DNA from: Verrucomicrobiales bacterium
GTDB lineage: Bacteria; Verrucomicrobiota; Verrucomicrobiia; Verrucomicrobiales; DEV007
Length of the DNA stretch: 30,212 nt
Reading direction: 5' to 3'
Assembly: GCA_013003335.1 (NCBI GenBank)
Contig: JABDJT010000590.1
Location: 1 to 30,212 of the forward strand
Shown here piece after piece: positions 7,675-16,126 of this stretch. The translations under genes and the position numbers were made by a program. The notes under the pieces are model-generated. The model did not search any database. It was given only the letters and a program-made list of their open reading frames with translations, and had not been told where the DNA came from. The stretch's first letter is position 1. Every line of letters starts with the position of its first letter.

Positions 7675-8523
7675 ATGGGTATTTTCAAAAAACCATCCAT
7701 TCGCTCCCTCGGGAAAAAGAAACGGGAAATGCCGGAAGGACTCTGGCACAAGTGCCCGTCCTGTGGCGCGATCATTCACGAAGCAGACATGAAACAGCGG
7801 TTTCGCGTCTGCCCGAAGTGTGAACATCACTTTACCCTGACATCCCAGGAGCGAATTGAACTACTGGTCGATCCCGACACTTTTGCAGAAATCGATCCGA
7901 ATCTCGATTCGGTGAACCCGCTGGGTTTCAAGGCTTACTCGGACAAGGTGAAGAACTATCAGCAGAAAACCGGATTGAAGGAAGCGGTCCTGACCGGGAA
8001 AGCCGAGATCTGCGGAGCGCCGGTTACGATTGCGGTGATGGATTTCCGATTCCTCGGCGCGAGCATGGGTTCGGTCGTGGGCGAAAAGGTGACCCGCGCC
8101 ATTGAGCTGGCGACGAAAGAAAAACGCGGCGTGGTGATCGTTTCCGCGTCCGGTGGGGCCCGAATGCACGAAGGAATTTTGAGCCTGATGCAGATGGCAA
8201 AGACGAGCGGAGCCCTGGCCCGCCACAGTCAAGCCGGTCTGCCTTACATTTCCGTTCTGACCCACCCGACGACGGGCGGAGTCACCGCCAGCTTCGCGAC
8301 TCTGGGCGACATCATCGTGGCTGAGCCGAAGTGCATGATCGGTTTTGCCGGTCCCCGGGTTGTGAAGGAAACGACCCACCAGAATCTGCCGCCCGGTTTC
8401 CAAACAGCGGAGTTTATGATGGAGCACGGCCTGGTTGATTTGATCGTTCCCCGCGCCGAGATGCGGGACAAGCTTGGTCAGCTGTTCAATTTCATGATGG
8501 CCAAAAAATCGGCCGCAGCCTGA
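7675..8523 (+). CDS. accD: Acetyl-CoA carboxylase carboxyltransferase subunit beta
   Basis: The 282-aa beta subunit of the carboxyltransferase that, with AccA, transfers the carboxyl from biotin to acetyl-CoA to give malonyl-CoA for fatty acid synthesis. A zinc ribbon is at the N-terminus (WHKCPSC with Cys27/30, and VCPKC with Cys46/49). The crotonase-fold core follows, with SASGGARMHEG and TTGGVTASFATLGD, the acyl-CoA-binding turns. Length matches the family. Start is ATG at 7675. A 102-bp gap after comF could hold its own promoter. It ends 7 bp before convergent tilS with no hairpin between them. Confidence 0.97.
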   Translation: MGIFKKPSIRSLGKKKREMPEGLWHKCPSCGAIIHEADMKQRFRVCPKCEHHFTLTSQERIELLVDPDTFAEIDPNLDSVNPLGFKAYSDKVKNYQQKTGLKEAVLTGKAEICGAPVTIAVMDFRFLGASMGSVVGEKVTRAIELATKEKRGVVIVSASGGARMHEGILSLMQMAKTSGALARHSQAGLPYISVLTHPTTGGVTASFATLGDIIVAEPKCMIGFAGPRVVKETTHQNLPPGFQTAEFMMEHGLVDLIVPRAEMRDKLGQLFNFMMAKKSAAA

Positions 8524-8530
8524 TCCGGCA

Positions 8531-9508
8531 TCAGGATTTCTCGAGGAAAATCCGGCCGCTTCGACGCCGGGCATGCCGGTTTCCCGGCAGATTGATTTTT
8601 GCCGGCTGACCGGATTCGGACAGCAGGGTCAATACGCGTTCCGCTTCCTCGAACCCGCAGTCGGGCACCCGGCTTTTAGCCAGCCAGCGGAGAACAACGC
8701 GGAATTGATCCGCAGTTTCCAGTTTTTGGAGTCCCCGCGCGTCGAGCCGTTTTTTCTCATCCACGAGCCGGCCAAAAATCGTGGAAGTTTGCTGCTCCCG
8801 CAGCGATTCCTCGTGCCCCATGACTTTCGCGAGGCGCTGAATCGAAAGCCCCGTGTCGCGTCCGAAGATTTCGTTCAATTCGGGAATCAACTGGTGCCGG
8901 ACGCGATTTCTCAGTGCCAACGCCGGATCGGAATTCGATTCGTCTTCCCGGAACCCGATCTCATTTTCTTTCACGAACCGGTCAATTTCCGCACGGCGGA
9001 TTCCCAGGAGAGGCCGGTGAATCACGATCCGTTTTCGACCCACCCGAATTTCGCGCTGTGCCTGCATCCCTGCCAGGCCCCGGATTCCGGTTCCGCGGAA
9101 CAGGTTGATCAGCACGGTTTCGATCTGGTCGCCGGCGTGATGAGCCAGGAACACGTCACGGCAGCGGTGGCGGGTCGATACTTCCGCAAAAAACTCATGC
9201 CGTGCATGCCGGGCTGCTGTTTCCAGAGACTGACCGGTTTCTTTGGCCCGTTTCCGAACTTCGATCTTGCGGGATTCGAACGTCAGGCCAAGGTCCGCGG
9301 CCACCTTTCGCACAAATCCTGCATCCGCAGTCGACGACCGGCCCCGCAACCCGTGGTCGACGTGACAGACAACCAGTTTTGAAAACCCGGACCGGTGCAG
9401 CAAGTGAAGCAGAGCCATGGAATCCCGGCCGCCGCTGACGCCGATCAGGTATTTTCGCTTCGGCGAATAGCGCCGGAAAAGATCAGGGGAAAAATCGTCC
9501 GGCAGCAT
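8531..9508 (-). CDS. tilS: tRNA(Ile)-lysidine synthase
   Basis: Converts C34 of the CAU-anticodon tRNA-Ile to lysidine, using ATP and lysine, so that AUA is read as isoleucine. The PP-loop ATP-binding motif SGGRDS is at 25-30, followed by VCHVDHGLRG and the family turn FLAHHAGDQIETVL. At 325 aa it is shorter than the E. coli enzyme (about 430) and has at most a very short piece of the C-terminal domain, like the compact Aquifex-type enzyme. Start is ATG at 9508. Palindrome copy 2 ends 6 bp before that ATG, leaving little room for a ribosome site. The lipoprotein gene is upstream on the same strand. Confidence 0.93.
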   Translation of the reverse strand: MLPDDFSPDLFRRYSPKRKYLIGVSGGRDSMALLHLLHRSGFSKLVVCHVDHGLRGRSSTADAGFVRKVAADLGLTFESRKIEVRKRAKETGQSLETAARHARHEFFAEVSTRHRCRDVFLAHHAGDQIETVLINLFRGTGIRGLAGMQAQREIRVGRKRIVIHRPLLGIRRAEIDRFVKENEIGFREDESNSDPALALRNRVRHQLIPELNEIFGRDTGLSIQRLAKVMGHEESLREQQTSTIFGRLVDEKKRLDARGLQKLETADQFRVVLRWLAKSRVPDCGFEEAERVLTLLSESGQPAKINLPGNRHARRRSGRIFLEKS

Positions 9509-9514
9509 GAATTA

Positions 9515-9557
9515 CGAATGAACAGGGTTGGTTCAACGAATCAACCCTGTTGGTTCG
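9515..9557 (+). repeat. 43-bp dispersed palindrome, copy 2
   Basis: Forward orientation. Positions 1-6 CGAATG, core AACAGGGTTGGTTC, loop AAC, right arm GAATCAACCCTG, positions 38-43 GGTTCG. It has 17 Watson-Crick pairs, two T-G pairs (5/39 and 17/27) and one G-G mismatch (6/38). It occupies most of the gap between the lipoprotein stop (9572) and the tilS start (9508), both minus-strand genes, so it would lie in the untranslated part of a joint transcript. Confidence 0.95.
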
Positions 9558-9571
9558 TGAACCGCCGGTTT

Positions 9572-9817
9572 TTATTGAGCGGCGACCTCGGGCGTTGATT
9601 CCGGAACTGCGGGTGTGCCGGAGGAGGTGGCGGGCGTTTCGACCGTTGCAGATGCCTGAGCCGCTTGTTGCTCCGCTTCGTAACGTTTCAGGGCGGCCTC
9701 CCGGGCTGCGGCCTGTTTGGCGGCGCAACGATCGCATTTCAAAAAGGCGCAGCTCGAAAAAAGGAGGGAGCAAAGCGCCAATCCAAATGCCGGAAGTATC
9801 AGTCGAAAAATTTTCAT
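9572..9817 (-). CDS. Small lipoprotein of unknown function
   Basis: An 81-aa protein with a signal sequence and lipobox: MKIFRLILPAFGLALCSLLF then SSC, with the lipidated Cys at 23. The mature part has a Cys-containing stretch (FLKCDRCAAK, a CxxC), an Ala/Glu-rich helix (QAAAREAALKRYEAEQQAAQ), and a low-complexity Thr/Pro/Ala/Ser tail. It should be anchored in the envelope; no function can be given. Start is ATG at 9817; a longer reading lacks a signal sequence at its end and was rejected. It is divergent from the HNH gene with only 36 bp between starts, and upstream of tilS. Confidence 0.7.
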   Translation of the reverse strand: MKIFRLILPAFGLALCSLLFSSCAFLKCDRCAAKQAAAREAALKRYEAEQQAAQASATVETPATSSGTPAVPESTPEVAAQ

Positions 9818-9853
9818 CTGACCGGAGTGTAAAATTTCAACCCTGAATCGCAA

Positions 9854-10180
9854 GTGTCGAATCCTGAACCAGATAATCCGGATGACTGGAAAATTTGCCC
9901 GTTGTGCGGTCGCCCGATTCCTCCGCGGCTGGAAAGCAAGCATCACCTGATTCCGAAATTGAAGGGCGGAAAAAACGGCCCGATTTCGGTTCTCCACACG
10001 ATTTGCCACGGAAAAATTCACTCGGTTTTCACGGAGGCGGAATTGGCCCGCCAGTATTCGACAATCGAGGCGCTGCTCGAACATGAGGAGATAAAGCGGT
10101 TCGTGTCGTGGGTGAAAAAACGGCCACCGGAATTCCGATCGTCGAATCGCGGCGGAGCCAATCCGAGGCGGCGAAAATGA
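9854..10180 (+). CDS. HNH endonuclease family protein
   Basis: A 108-aa protein with an HNH/beta-beta-alpha-metal nuclease fold: CPLCGR (a CxxC zinc pair), HHLIPKLKGG with the catalytic His pair, and TICHGKIHS giving the last metal ligands. The C-terminus is basic (RGGANPRRRK). Stand-alone proteins of this type are common and usually uncharacterised. Start is GTG at 9854, because no in-frame ATG precedes the zinc pair. It ends one base before the convergent rsmE stop. Confidence 0.75.
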   Translation: MSNPEPDNPDDWKICPLCGRPIPPRLESKHHLIPKLKGGKNGPISVLHTICHGKIHSVFTEAELARQYSTIEALLEHEEIKRFVSWVKKRPPEFRSSNRGGANPRRRK

Positions 10181-10181
10181 A

Positions 10182-10928
10182 TCAGCCCATCAACTCGTAT
10201 CCCACGACGCTGAGGGCGTAAATGGCAGCGGTTTCGCTGCGCAGGACGATTGGGCCCAACGAGAGAGGAGCGAATCCCGAGCTGAGAGCCTGGGAAATTT
10301 CTGCGGGCGTGAAATCGCCTTCGGGTCCGATCAGGATGGTGGCGGATTCCGGGCGTTGATCTCCCTGCTCGGCGAGGATGTCCTTGAGCGACTGTGCCTC
10401 GTCACTGATGGCGGCAACCAGCCGGAAGGAATCCGTGGCTTCGGGAGATTGCAGAAACTGTTCGACGGTCACCGGCCGGGAAACTTCCGGCAGCCAGTTC
10501 TGTCCACACTGCTTGCATGCTTCCAGCGCGACGCGCTGCCACTTCTCCTGCTTTTTCACGAGGTCCGATCCGTCCAGCTGGACCACGGTCCGTTCAGACA
10601 ACAGCGGCACGATTTTGGATGCACCCAGTTCCGTCGCTTTCTGGATGATCAGGTCCATGTTTTTCCCTTTCGGGATGGCCTGGCCGAGGGTCAGGCGCGC
10701 CGGTGGTGGGTCGGTCCGGTTTGTCAGAAGCGGTTTCAGTTCCACCCGGCCTTTTTCAATCGAAACGATTTCCGATTCCGATTCCGTGCCCGCTCCGTTG
10801 AAAACGATGACGCGATCGCCGGCCTGGCAGCGGAGCACGTCGCGGCAGTGGTGCGCTTCGTCGCCGGTGAGTTCGAGGGCTTCCGGATTCCAGTCGGATT
10901 CGGGGATGTAGAAACGGTGCTTGGCCAT
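10182..10928 (-). CDS. rsmE: 16S rRNA (uracil1498-N3)-methyltransferase
   Basis: A 248-aa SPOUT (knotted) methyltransferase that places m3U1498 in 16S rRNA. It shows an N-terminal PUA-like part (HRFYIPESDW, GDEAHHCRDVLRCQAGD), then the SAM-binding knot with ILIGPEGDFTPAEI and LGPIVLRSETAAIYAL, both diagnostic for RsmE. Length is typical. Start is ATG at 10928, 24 bp after the OsmC-family gene stop on the same strand, so the two probably share a transcript. Confidence 0.96.
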   Translation of the reverse strand: MAKHRFYIPESDWNPEALELTGDEAHHCRDVLRCQAGDRVIVFNGAGTESESEIVSIEKGRVELKPLLTNRTDPPPARLTLGQAIPKGKNMDLIIQKATELGASKIVPLLSERTVVQLDGSDLVKKQEKWQRVALEACKQCGQNWLPEVSRPVTVEQFLQSPEATDSFRLVAAISDEAQSLKDILAEQGDQRPESATILIGPEGDFTPAEISQALSSGFAPLSLGPIVLRSETAAIYALSVVGYELMG

Positions 10929-10952
10929 GGATTTGGAGAAAGAGTTTCGATA

Positions 10953-11369
10953 TCAGCCGACCCAACGGAAAACGACCGGTTTTTCCATGTCCGCGTGCAG
11001 GCTCTGGTGCACCGGGCAGCTGAGAGCGGCTTTTTCAATTCCCGCCCTCCGGGGATGATCTTCAGGAAGGGGCACTTCGATTTCGGTGGAAAGCTTTACG
11101 ATCCGGCGGGGCAGGTCGGCGGACATTTCTTTCACGACCCGGACGTGAGCGCCTTCGATTTCGAGGCCGTGATTCCGGGCGTAGATGCCCATGATCGTCA
11201 GCATGCAGGTGCCCATCGCGGTTCCCACGAGATCGGTCGGCGAAAACTCCTCGCCTTTTCCCTCGTTGTCGACAGGGGCGTCGGTGGCGAACGTCGCTCC
11301 CGAAGGACCGTGCGTTGCGGTGGTGTGGAGGTCTCCCTCGTAAACGGCGGTGATTTCAACGGCTGCCAT
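10953..11369 (-). CDS. OsmC family protein
   Basis: A 138-aa protein of the OsmC/Ohr fold, the thiol peroxidases that reduce organic hydroperoxides. Both reactive cysteines are present: Cys55 in MGTCMLTIMGIYARNHG and Cys118 in LSCPVHQSL. The sequence fits the general OsmC (YhfA-like) branch more than Ohr. Start is ATG at 11369 (MAAVEI), as the longer reading is unrelated. It leads a probable two-gene unit with rsmE and is divergent from the SGNH-DUF1080 gene across 93 bp. Confidence 0.9.
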   Translation of the reverse strand: MAAVEITAVYEGDLHTTATHGPSGATFATDAPVDNEGKGEEFSPTDLVGTAMGTCMLTIMGIYARNHGLEIEGAHVRVVKEMSADLPRRIVKLSTEIEVPLPEDHPRRAGIEKAALSCPVHQSLHADMEKPVVFRWVG

Positions 11370-11462
11370 GCGGGAAGAATAGCGGGACTTGGGAGGTTGG
11401 CATCCGTTTTTCGCGGCTGTTTTGTTTTTGACTCTCCGGAAGCGCCCAGCCACTGTTTTTTC

Positions 11463-12836
11463 ATGAGATCGATCCTCCGAATTCTACTCTCAACCTTTGC
11501 GGTTTTACTTCTGGCTGCTGCAACCGGCGATTCCGCTTTTGCACAGAAAAAGAAGAATCCGGCTTTTGCCAAGGTGACCGATGACCCGGATCTGCCGCGG
11601 GTTTTGCTGATTGGTGATTCGATTTCGATCGGGTATACGGTGGCGGCGCGCGAGGCGCTGAAGGGCAAAGCCAATGTCCACCGCGTTCCGGGCAACGCCG
11701 GTCATACGGGAATGGGGATTGCCGGTTTGCCGAAATGGCTGGACGAAGAAAACGGGAAATGGGACGTCATTCACTTCAACTGGGGCCTGTGGGATCTGTG
11801 TTATCGGAACCCTGAATCCAAAACGCAGGGCAGGCGGGACAAGGTGAACGGCAAAATCACACACAGCGTCGACGAGTACGTTGCGAATCTCGAAAAAATT
11901 GTCGTGGAGCTGAAAAAGACGGGCGCCCGCTTGATTTTTGCGACCACGACCCCGGTTCCGGAAGAAGAAGCAGGTCGCAAGGTGGGTGATGACAAAACCT
12001 ACAACGCGGCGGCGATTTCCGTGATGAAGGAACACGGCATCGAGATCAATGATCTGCACGCGGTGATGGCGGGCAAAATGGAGAAATACGGAGTGAAGCC
12101 CGGTGATGTGCATTTCAAGCCGGAAGGGTCAGAGCTGCTGGGCAAAATGGTGGCAGCGGCCGTTTTGAAACAGCTCCCCCCGCCAAACCCCGGTAAGCCG
12201 AAGGACGGCGGCACGGTTCTCTTTGACGGCAAAGACTTTGATCACTGGCTGCTGGCAGAGGGTTCCTGGGAAATTGAAGAAGACGGCTCGATGGTTTGTC
12301 GAATGCAGGACGTCGAGGACAAAAAATCCGGAAAGAAAAAAGCCCGCCCGATGGGCGATATCTGGTCCAGGAAGGAGTACGGAGATTTTGAGCTGACCGT
12401 CTCCTACAAGTTGACCGAAGGGGCCAACAGCGGCGTATTCTACCGCTCGAATATGAACAACAAGGTGCAGGGCGGCTTTGAGATTCAACTGATGGACAAT
12501 GTCGGGTTCCAGAAAACCCACGGGAAGAAAGATGCCCGGAAATTGAATGGCTCATTTTACGATTGCCTTGCCCCGAAGAGTGATCCGCAAAACCCGATCG
12601 GGGAATGGAATACGCTCACTTTGACCTGCAAGGGGCCGATGATCGCCTGTTCAATCAACGGAACCGAAACGTTTTCAGTAAACGTCGACGACTGGAATAC
12701 GCCGGGCAAAAATCCCGATGGGACAACCAACAAGTTCAAAACCGCGATGAAAGACCTCCCGCGGAAAGGCCGGATTGGATTCCAGAATCACGGTCAGGTG
12801 GTCTGGTTCAAGGACGTGACGATTCGGGAATTGTAA
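11463..12836 (+). CDS. Exported SGNH hydrolase fused to DUF1080 domain
   Basis: A 457-aa secreted two-domain protein. Signal peptide 1-27 ends GDSAFAQ. Domain 1 (about 45-235) is an SGNH/GDSL esterase: LLIGDSIS with nucleophile Ser53, NAGHTGMG (Gly block), FNWGLWD with Asn106, and GDVHFKPEG with Asp215 and His217. Domain 2 (about 250-457) is DUF1080, a concanavalin-like fold also called 3-keto-disaccharide hydrolase: LFDGKDFDHWLLAEGSWEIE, WSRKEYGDFELTVSY, NSGVFYRSN and GRIGFQNHG. A role in sugar-ester or glycan breakdown is likely but the substrate is unknown. Start is ATG at 11463, the Met that opens the signal peptide. It stands alone; palindrome copy 3 follows 49 bp after the stop. Confidence 0.9.
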   Translation: MRSILRILLSTFAVLLLAAATGDSAFAQKKKNPAFAKVTDDPDLPRVLLIGDSISIGYTVAAREALKGKANVHRVPGNAGHTGMGIAGLPKWLDEENGKWDVIHFNWGLWDLCYRNPESKTQGRRDKVNGKITHSVDEYVANLEKIVVELKKTGARLIFATTTPVPEEEAGRKVGDDKTYNAAAISVMKEHGIEINDLHAVMAGKMEKYGVKPGDVHFKPEGSELLGKMVAAAVLKQLPPPNPGKPKDGGTVLFDGKDFDHWLLAEGSWEIEEDGSMVCRMQDVEDKKSGKKKARPMGDIWSRKEYGDFELTVSYKLTEGANSGVFYRSNMNNKVQGGFEIQLMDNVGFQKTHGKKDARKLNGSFYDCLAPKSDPQNPIGEWNTLTLTCKGPMIACSINGTETFSVNVDDWNTPGKNPDGTTNKFKTAMKDLPRKGRIGFQNHGQVVWFKDVTIREL

Positions 12837-12885
12837 AATTCCGAAAAATTCGATTTGATGTTTTGCGTGGGGAAATCCCTCGCTT

Positions 12886-12928
12886 CGAACGAACAGGGTT
12901 GGTTCGTTGAACAGACCCTGTTGGATCG
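12886..12928 (+). repeat. 43-bp dispersed palindrome, copy 3
   Basis: Forward orientation. Positions 1-6 CGAACG, core AACAGGGTTGGTTC, loop GTT, right arm GAACAGACCCTG, positions 38-43 GGATCG. It has 16 Watson-Crick pairs, one T-G pair (15/29) and three mismatches (4/40, 6/38, 16/28). It lies in the 139-bp gap between the SGNH-DUF1080 stop and the glgB start, two plus-strand genes. A spurious upstream ATG for glgB (12907) falls inside it. Confidence 0.95.
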
Positions 12929-12975
12929 ATTTTGCCGGTTGTGAAGCGAAGGTTTTGGCCCACAGTGCGCCGGTC

Positions 12976-15198
12976 ATGCCCAAAATGGAATCAACAGTCG
13001 CCTCCGCTCCGAACCCCGAAATCGATTTGGTTCTCGGGGCAGCCCACCCGGATCCGTTTGGATTTCTCGGAATGCATTGCGAAAAATCCGGCCTGGTTAT
13101 TCGGGTTTTTAATCCCCGGGCGCAACAGGTTTACTTGAAACCGGATTCTGCGGAGGATCCCGGGCTGGAACTGGAATTGGTGCATCCGGATGGATTTTTT
13201 GAAGGACGGATTTCCGACCGTGCTGAAAAGTTTCCGTACCAGCTGAAGTGGGTGGACAAGAGCGGGAATGAACACGGTCCTGAGCGGGACGTCTTTGATT
13301 TTGGTCCCGTTCTCGGGGATCAGGATCTTCATTTTCTGGGGGAAGGATCGGACCGGGAATTGTGGAAAAAACTCGGAGGCAATCCGGCGACTATGAACGG
13401 GGTCGACGGGTTTTCATTTGCGGTTTGGGCACCGAACGCGAGGCGCGTGAGTATCGTGGGAGATTTCAATAACTGGGATGGAAGAATCCATCCCATGAGA
13501 AAAAGGCTGGAGGGAGGCATTTGGGAAATTTTCCTTCCGGGGATTGAGGCTGGAGCCCATTACAAATTTGAAATCGTCGGGGAGGACGGCAGCCTCTTTA
13601 AAAAAAGCGACCCGTTGGCCTTTTTCTCCCAGCATGGGACTTCCACGGCGAGCATCACGTGCCGACTCGATACCTACAATTGGCAGGATGAGGAGTGGAT
13701 GAATCACCGGGCTGACGCCGACCTGTATCATGGTCCGGTTTCCATCTACGAAGTGCACCTCGGGTCTTGGAAACGCCGCGTGGAGGAGGGGAACCGTTTC
13801 CTGAGTTATCTCGAGTTTGCCGATGAACTGGTCGATTACGTCGTGGACATGGGTTTCACCCATATCGAATTGATGCCGGTTTCCGAGTTTCCATTCGATG
13901 GATCCTGGGGGTACCAGGTTTGCGGGTATTTCGCGCCGACCAGCCGTTTTGGAACCCCGGACGAATTCCGCGCCTTCGTCGATCGTTGCCATCGGAAGGG
14001 AATTGGAGTTCTGGTCGACTGGGTTCCCGCCCATTTTCCCAAAGATCCGCATGGTCTGGCCCGGTTTGACGGGACGGCCTTGTATGAACATGCCGACCCG
14101 AAGAAAGGCGAGCACATGGACTGGGGCACGCTGATTTTCAACTATGGGCGGAACGAAGTCCGGAATTTCCTCATTGCGAATGCGCTTTACTGGCTGGAGG
14201 AATTTCACATCGACGGTCTCCGGGTCGATGCAGTGGCATCCATGCTCTATCTCGATTATTCACGGGAACACGGGCAATGGATTCCGAACCAGTTCGGCGG
14301 GCGGGAAAATCTGGAAGCGATCGATTTCGTAAAAGAATTGAATTCCACCTGTTACGAGCGGCATCCGGGAATCATGATGATCGCCGAGGAATCCACCGCG
14401 TTCCCCGGCGTTTCGCGGCCAATCGATACGGGCGGTTTGGGTTTCGGATTCAAATGGAACATGGGTTGGATGAACGATTTCCTTGAGTTCATGTCGAAGG
14501 ATCCGATTCATCGGCAGCACCATCACAACGAAGCCACGTTCTCGATGATCTATGCCTATCACGAGAACTACATGCTCGTCCTCAGTCACGATGAGGTTGT
14601 TCACGGAAAAGGCTCCCTGATCGGCAAGATGCCGGGTGACGAGTGGCAACAGCGGGCGAACCTGCGATTTTTCCTCGCCTGGATGTATTCTCACCCCGGA
14701 AAAAAGCTCCTGTTTCAGGGGGCGGAAATTGCCCAGGGCAAAGAATGGGATCACGGTGAAAGCCTCGACTGGCACCTGCTTGAAAATCCCGCTCATGCCG
14801 GGATCCAAACCCTCGTTCGGGATTTGAATCGATTGTATGCCGACGAGACGGCCCTCAATGAACTTGATCACGATCCGGCTGGATTTGAATGGATTGATCA
14901 CCTCGACAGCGAAAACAGCCTCTTTTCCTTTGTCCGGAAAGGCCGGGGAGCTTCCGATTTGACTTTGGTGGTGGTGAACGCGACGCCCGTTCCCCGCCAG
15001 GAACACCGGGTCGGATTGACCGCTCCGGGCGTTTACCGCCAGATTTTCAATAGCGATGCGGAAGTTTACGGGGGTTCCAATATCGGAACAGGGGGCAGCC
15101 CGGTCTCATCGGAGCCCATCGGCTGGAATTCGCGCGAGCACTCGATTCAAATCCAGCTACCGCCGCTTGCGACCGTGTTTTACCGGCTCGAATCGTAA
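12976..15198 (+). CDS. glgB: 1,4-alpha-glucan branching enzyme
   Basis: Introduces alpha-1,6 branches into glycogen. The 740-aa product has the long GlgB form with two N-terminal CBM48-like domains (about 15-115 and 125-220; FAVWAPNARRVSIVGDFNNWDG), a GH13 barrel and a C-terminal beta domain. Catalytic residues are in place: Asp418 in GLRVDAV, Glu471 in IAEEST, Asp539 in LSHDEVVHGKG. Their spacing (53 and 68) equals that of the E. coli enzyme. Start is ATG at 12976 or 12985; the reading from 12907 begins in the palindrome and was rejected. No other glycogen gene is in the window. Confidence 0.95.
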   Translation: MPKMESTVASAPNPEIDLVLGAAHPDPFGFLGMHCEKSGLVIRVFNPRAQQVYLKPDSAEDPGLELELVHPDGFFEGRISDRAEKFPYQLKWVDKSGNEHGPERDVFDFGPVLGDQDLHFLGEGSDRELWKKLGGNPATMNGVDGFSFAVWAPNARRVSIVGDFNNWDGRIHPMRKRLEGGIWEIFLPGIEAGAHYKFEIVGEDGSLFKKSDPLAFFSQHGTSTASITCRLDTYNWQDEEWMNHRADADLYHGPVSIYEVHLGSWKRRVEEGNRFLSYLEFADELVDYVVDMGFTHIELMPVSEFPFDGSWGYQVCGYFAPTSRFGTPDEFRAFVDRCHRKGIGVLVDWVPAHFPKDPHGLARFDGTALYEHADPKKGEHMDWGTLIFNYGRNEVRNFLIANALYWLEEFHIDGLRVDAVASMLYLDYSREHGQWIPNQFGGRENLEAIDFVKELNSTCYERHPGIMMIAEESTAFPGVSRPIDTGGLGFGFKWNMGWMNDFLEFMSKDPIHRQHHHNEATFSMIYAYHENYMLVLSHDEVVHGKGSLIGKMPGDEWQQRANLRFFLAWMYSHPGKKLLFQGAEIAQGKEWDHGESLDWHLLENPAHAGIQTLVRDLNRLYADETALNELDHDPAGFEWIDHLDSENSLFSFVRKGRGASDLTLVVVNATPVPRQEHRVGLTAPGVYRQIFNSDAEVYGGSNIGTGGSPVSSEPIGWNSREHSIQIQLPPLATVFYRLES

Positions 15199-15297
15199 AT
15201 GTGACATCAGATTTGAGAAAATTTTCGGGATTTTCTTGCCCCGCGAATTTAAAAATGTCATTGTAAATACGTCGATAGGACGCGTTTTCGCGCTCTG

Positions 15298-15354
15298 TTG
15301 ACATGCAGTCATAGGCCGAAAGGCCAAATCATAATAATAAATACCTGACTAAAA
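15298..15354 (+). promoter_or_regulatory. Leader of pseudopilin gene with two small hairpins
   Basis: The 156-bp AT-rich gap after glgB holds a perfect -35-like TTGACA (15298-15303), but no good -10 at the normal distance. Nested on it is TGAC-ATGCA-GTCA (15299-15311), followed by GGCC-GAAA-GGCC (15313-15324), a GNRA-capped hairpin, then an A/T-rich stretch up to the ATG. It may be a 5' leader structure or a protein site. No known riboswitch was recognised. Confidence 0.35.
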
Positions 15355-16056
15355 ATGAGAAAAGTACACCTGAAAAGAAAACAGGCGTTCACCCTGATTG
15401 AGCTGCTGGTTGTGATCACGATTATCGCGGTCCTGGCCAGCCTTGCGACCCCGGCTTACACCCGGATTCAGGAAAACGCCAAGATCTCGAAGGACGTGAA
15501 CAACGTCCGTCAGATCATACTCGGCTGCCGGGCCTTCTCGGCGGACGAAGAGGGCGCATTCCCCTGGGGAATGGGCGATGATGAAGAAAGCGGTTCTGAA
15601 GATGGTTCAGCCAGTTCCTCGGTTGATGCCTTCAATGACCTGATTCCCGATTACATCGATTCCGAAGCCATTTTCTGGATTCGGACGAAAAATCCGGACA
15701 AGCAGAGCCCGCCGATTGAGAACGATGAACTGGAGTCCGAAGAGTGCACCTTCGCTTATTGCGCAGGTCAGTTTGACACTTCGTTCAGTCGTTCCCCGCT
15801 TGTCGCGGACGGTGAAATGGATGGACCCGGTACATACGGTGAATTCCACCCGTGGCTTCGTTCCAGGAAAGCCGTTGTTGGCTTTGTGGGTGGTCATGTC
15901 AAGCCGTTGAAACTCACCCAGTCGACCCCCGGGGCGACCGTGATGAGTGAAGACAAGCAAATCGAAGATATCTTCCAGGAGAAATCCCAGGAAGAAGGTG
16001 GCGAAAGCGGCGGTCTTCTTGACACCGAACAGAGCAACGTTCTTCTGCCCGAGTAA
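15355..16056 (+). CDS. Type II pseudopilin-like protein
   Basis: A 233-aa secreted protein with a type IV prepilin N-terminus: basic MRKVHLKRKQ, then A-FTLIELLVVITIIAVLASL. The cleavage site would be after Ala11 (usually Gly), with Phe12 at +1 and Glu16 at +5. The 20-residue helix is both membrane anchor and assembly spine. The globular part has a Ser/Glu/Asp-rich loop at 75-89 and ends with VVGFVGGHVKPLKL (175-187), like the closing strand of verrucomicrobial and planctomycete pseudopilins. An acidic tail follows. Such genes are often dispersed and numerous in these phyla. Start is ATG at 15355. A strong terminator follows. Confidence 0.85.
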   Translation: MRKVHLKRKQAFTLIELLVVITIIAVLASLATPAYTRIQENAKISKDVNNVRQIILGCRAFSADEEGAFPWGMGDDEESGSEDGSASSSVDAFNDLIPDYIDSEAIFWIRTKNPDKQSPPIENDELESEECTFAYCAGQFDTSFSRSPLVADGEMDGPGTYGEFHPWLRSRKAVVGFVGGHVKPLKLTQSTPGATVMSEDKQIEDIFQEKSQEEGGESGGLLDTEQSNVLLPE

Positions 16057-16086
16057 GATCTGATTCTTTGACGATCCAAAAATTCG

Positions 16087-16117
16087 AAAAACCCGGGGCG
16101 AGAGCTCCGGGTTTTTT
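16087..16117. terminator. Bidirectional intrinsic terminator
   Basis: Stem AAAAACCCGG (16087-16096) pairs perfectly with CCGGGTTTTT (16107-16116); two more pairs (one G-T) extend it inward to a 6-nt loop, and T16117 continues the run. The T run on one strand and the A run on the other give U tracts both ways. It sits between the convergent ends of the pseudopilin gene and xseA and should end both transcripts. Confidence 0.9.
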
Positions 16118-16126
16118 CGTTTTCAA

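Noticed and set aside
10356..11462. Upstream extension of the SGNH-DUF1080 frame
   Set aside because: It runs antisense through rsmE and the OsmC gene; the signal peptide starts at 11463.
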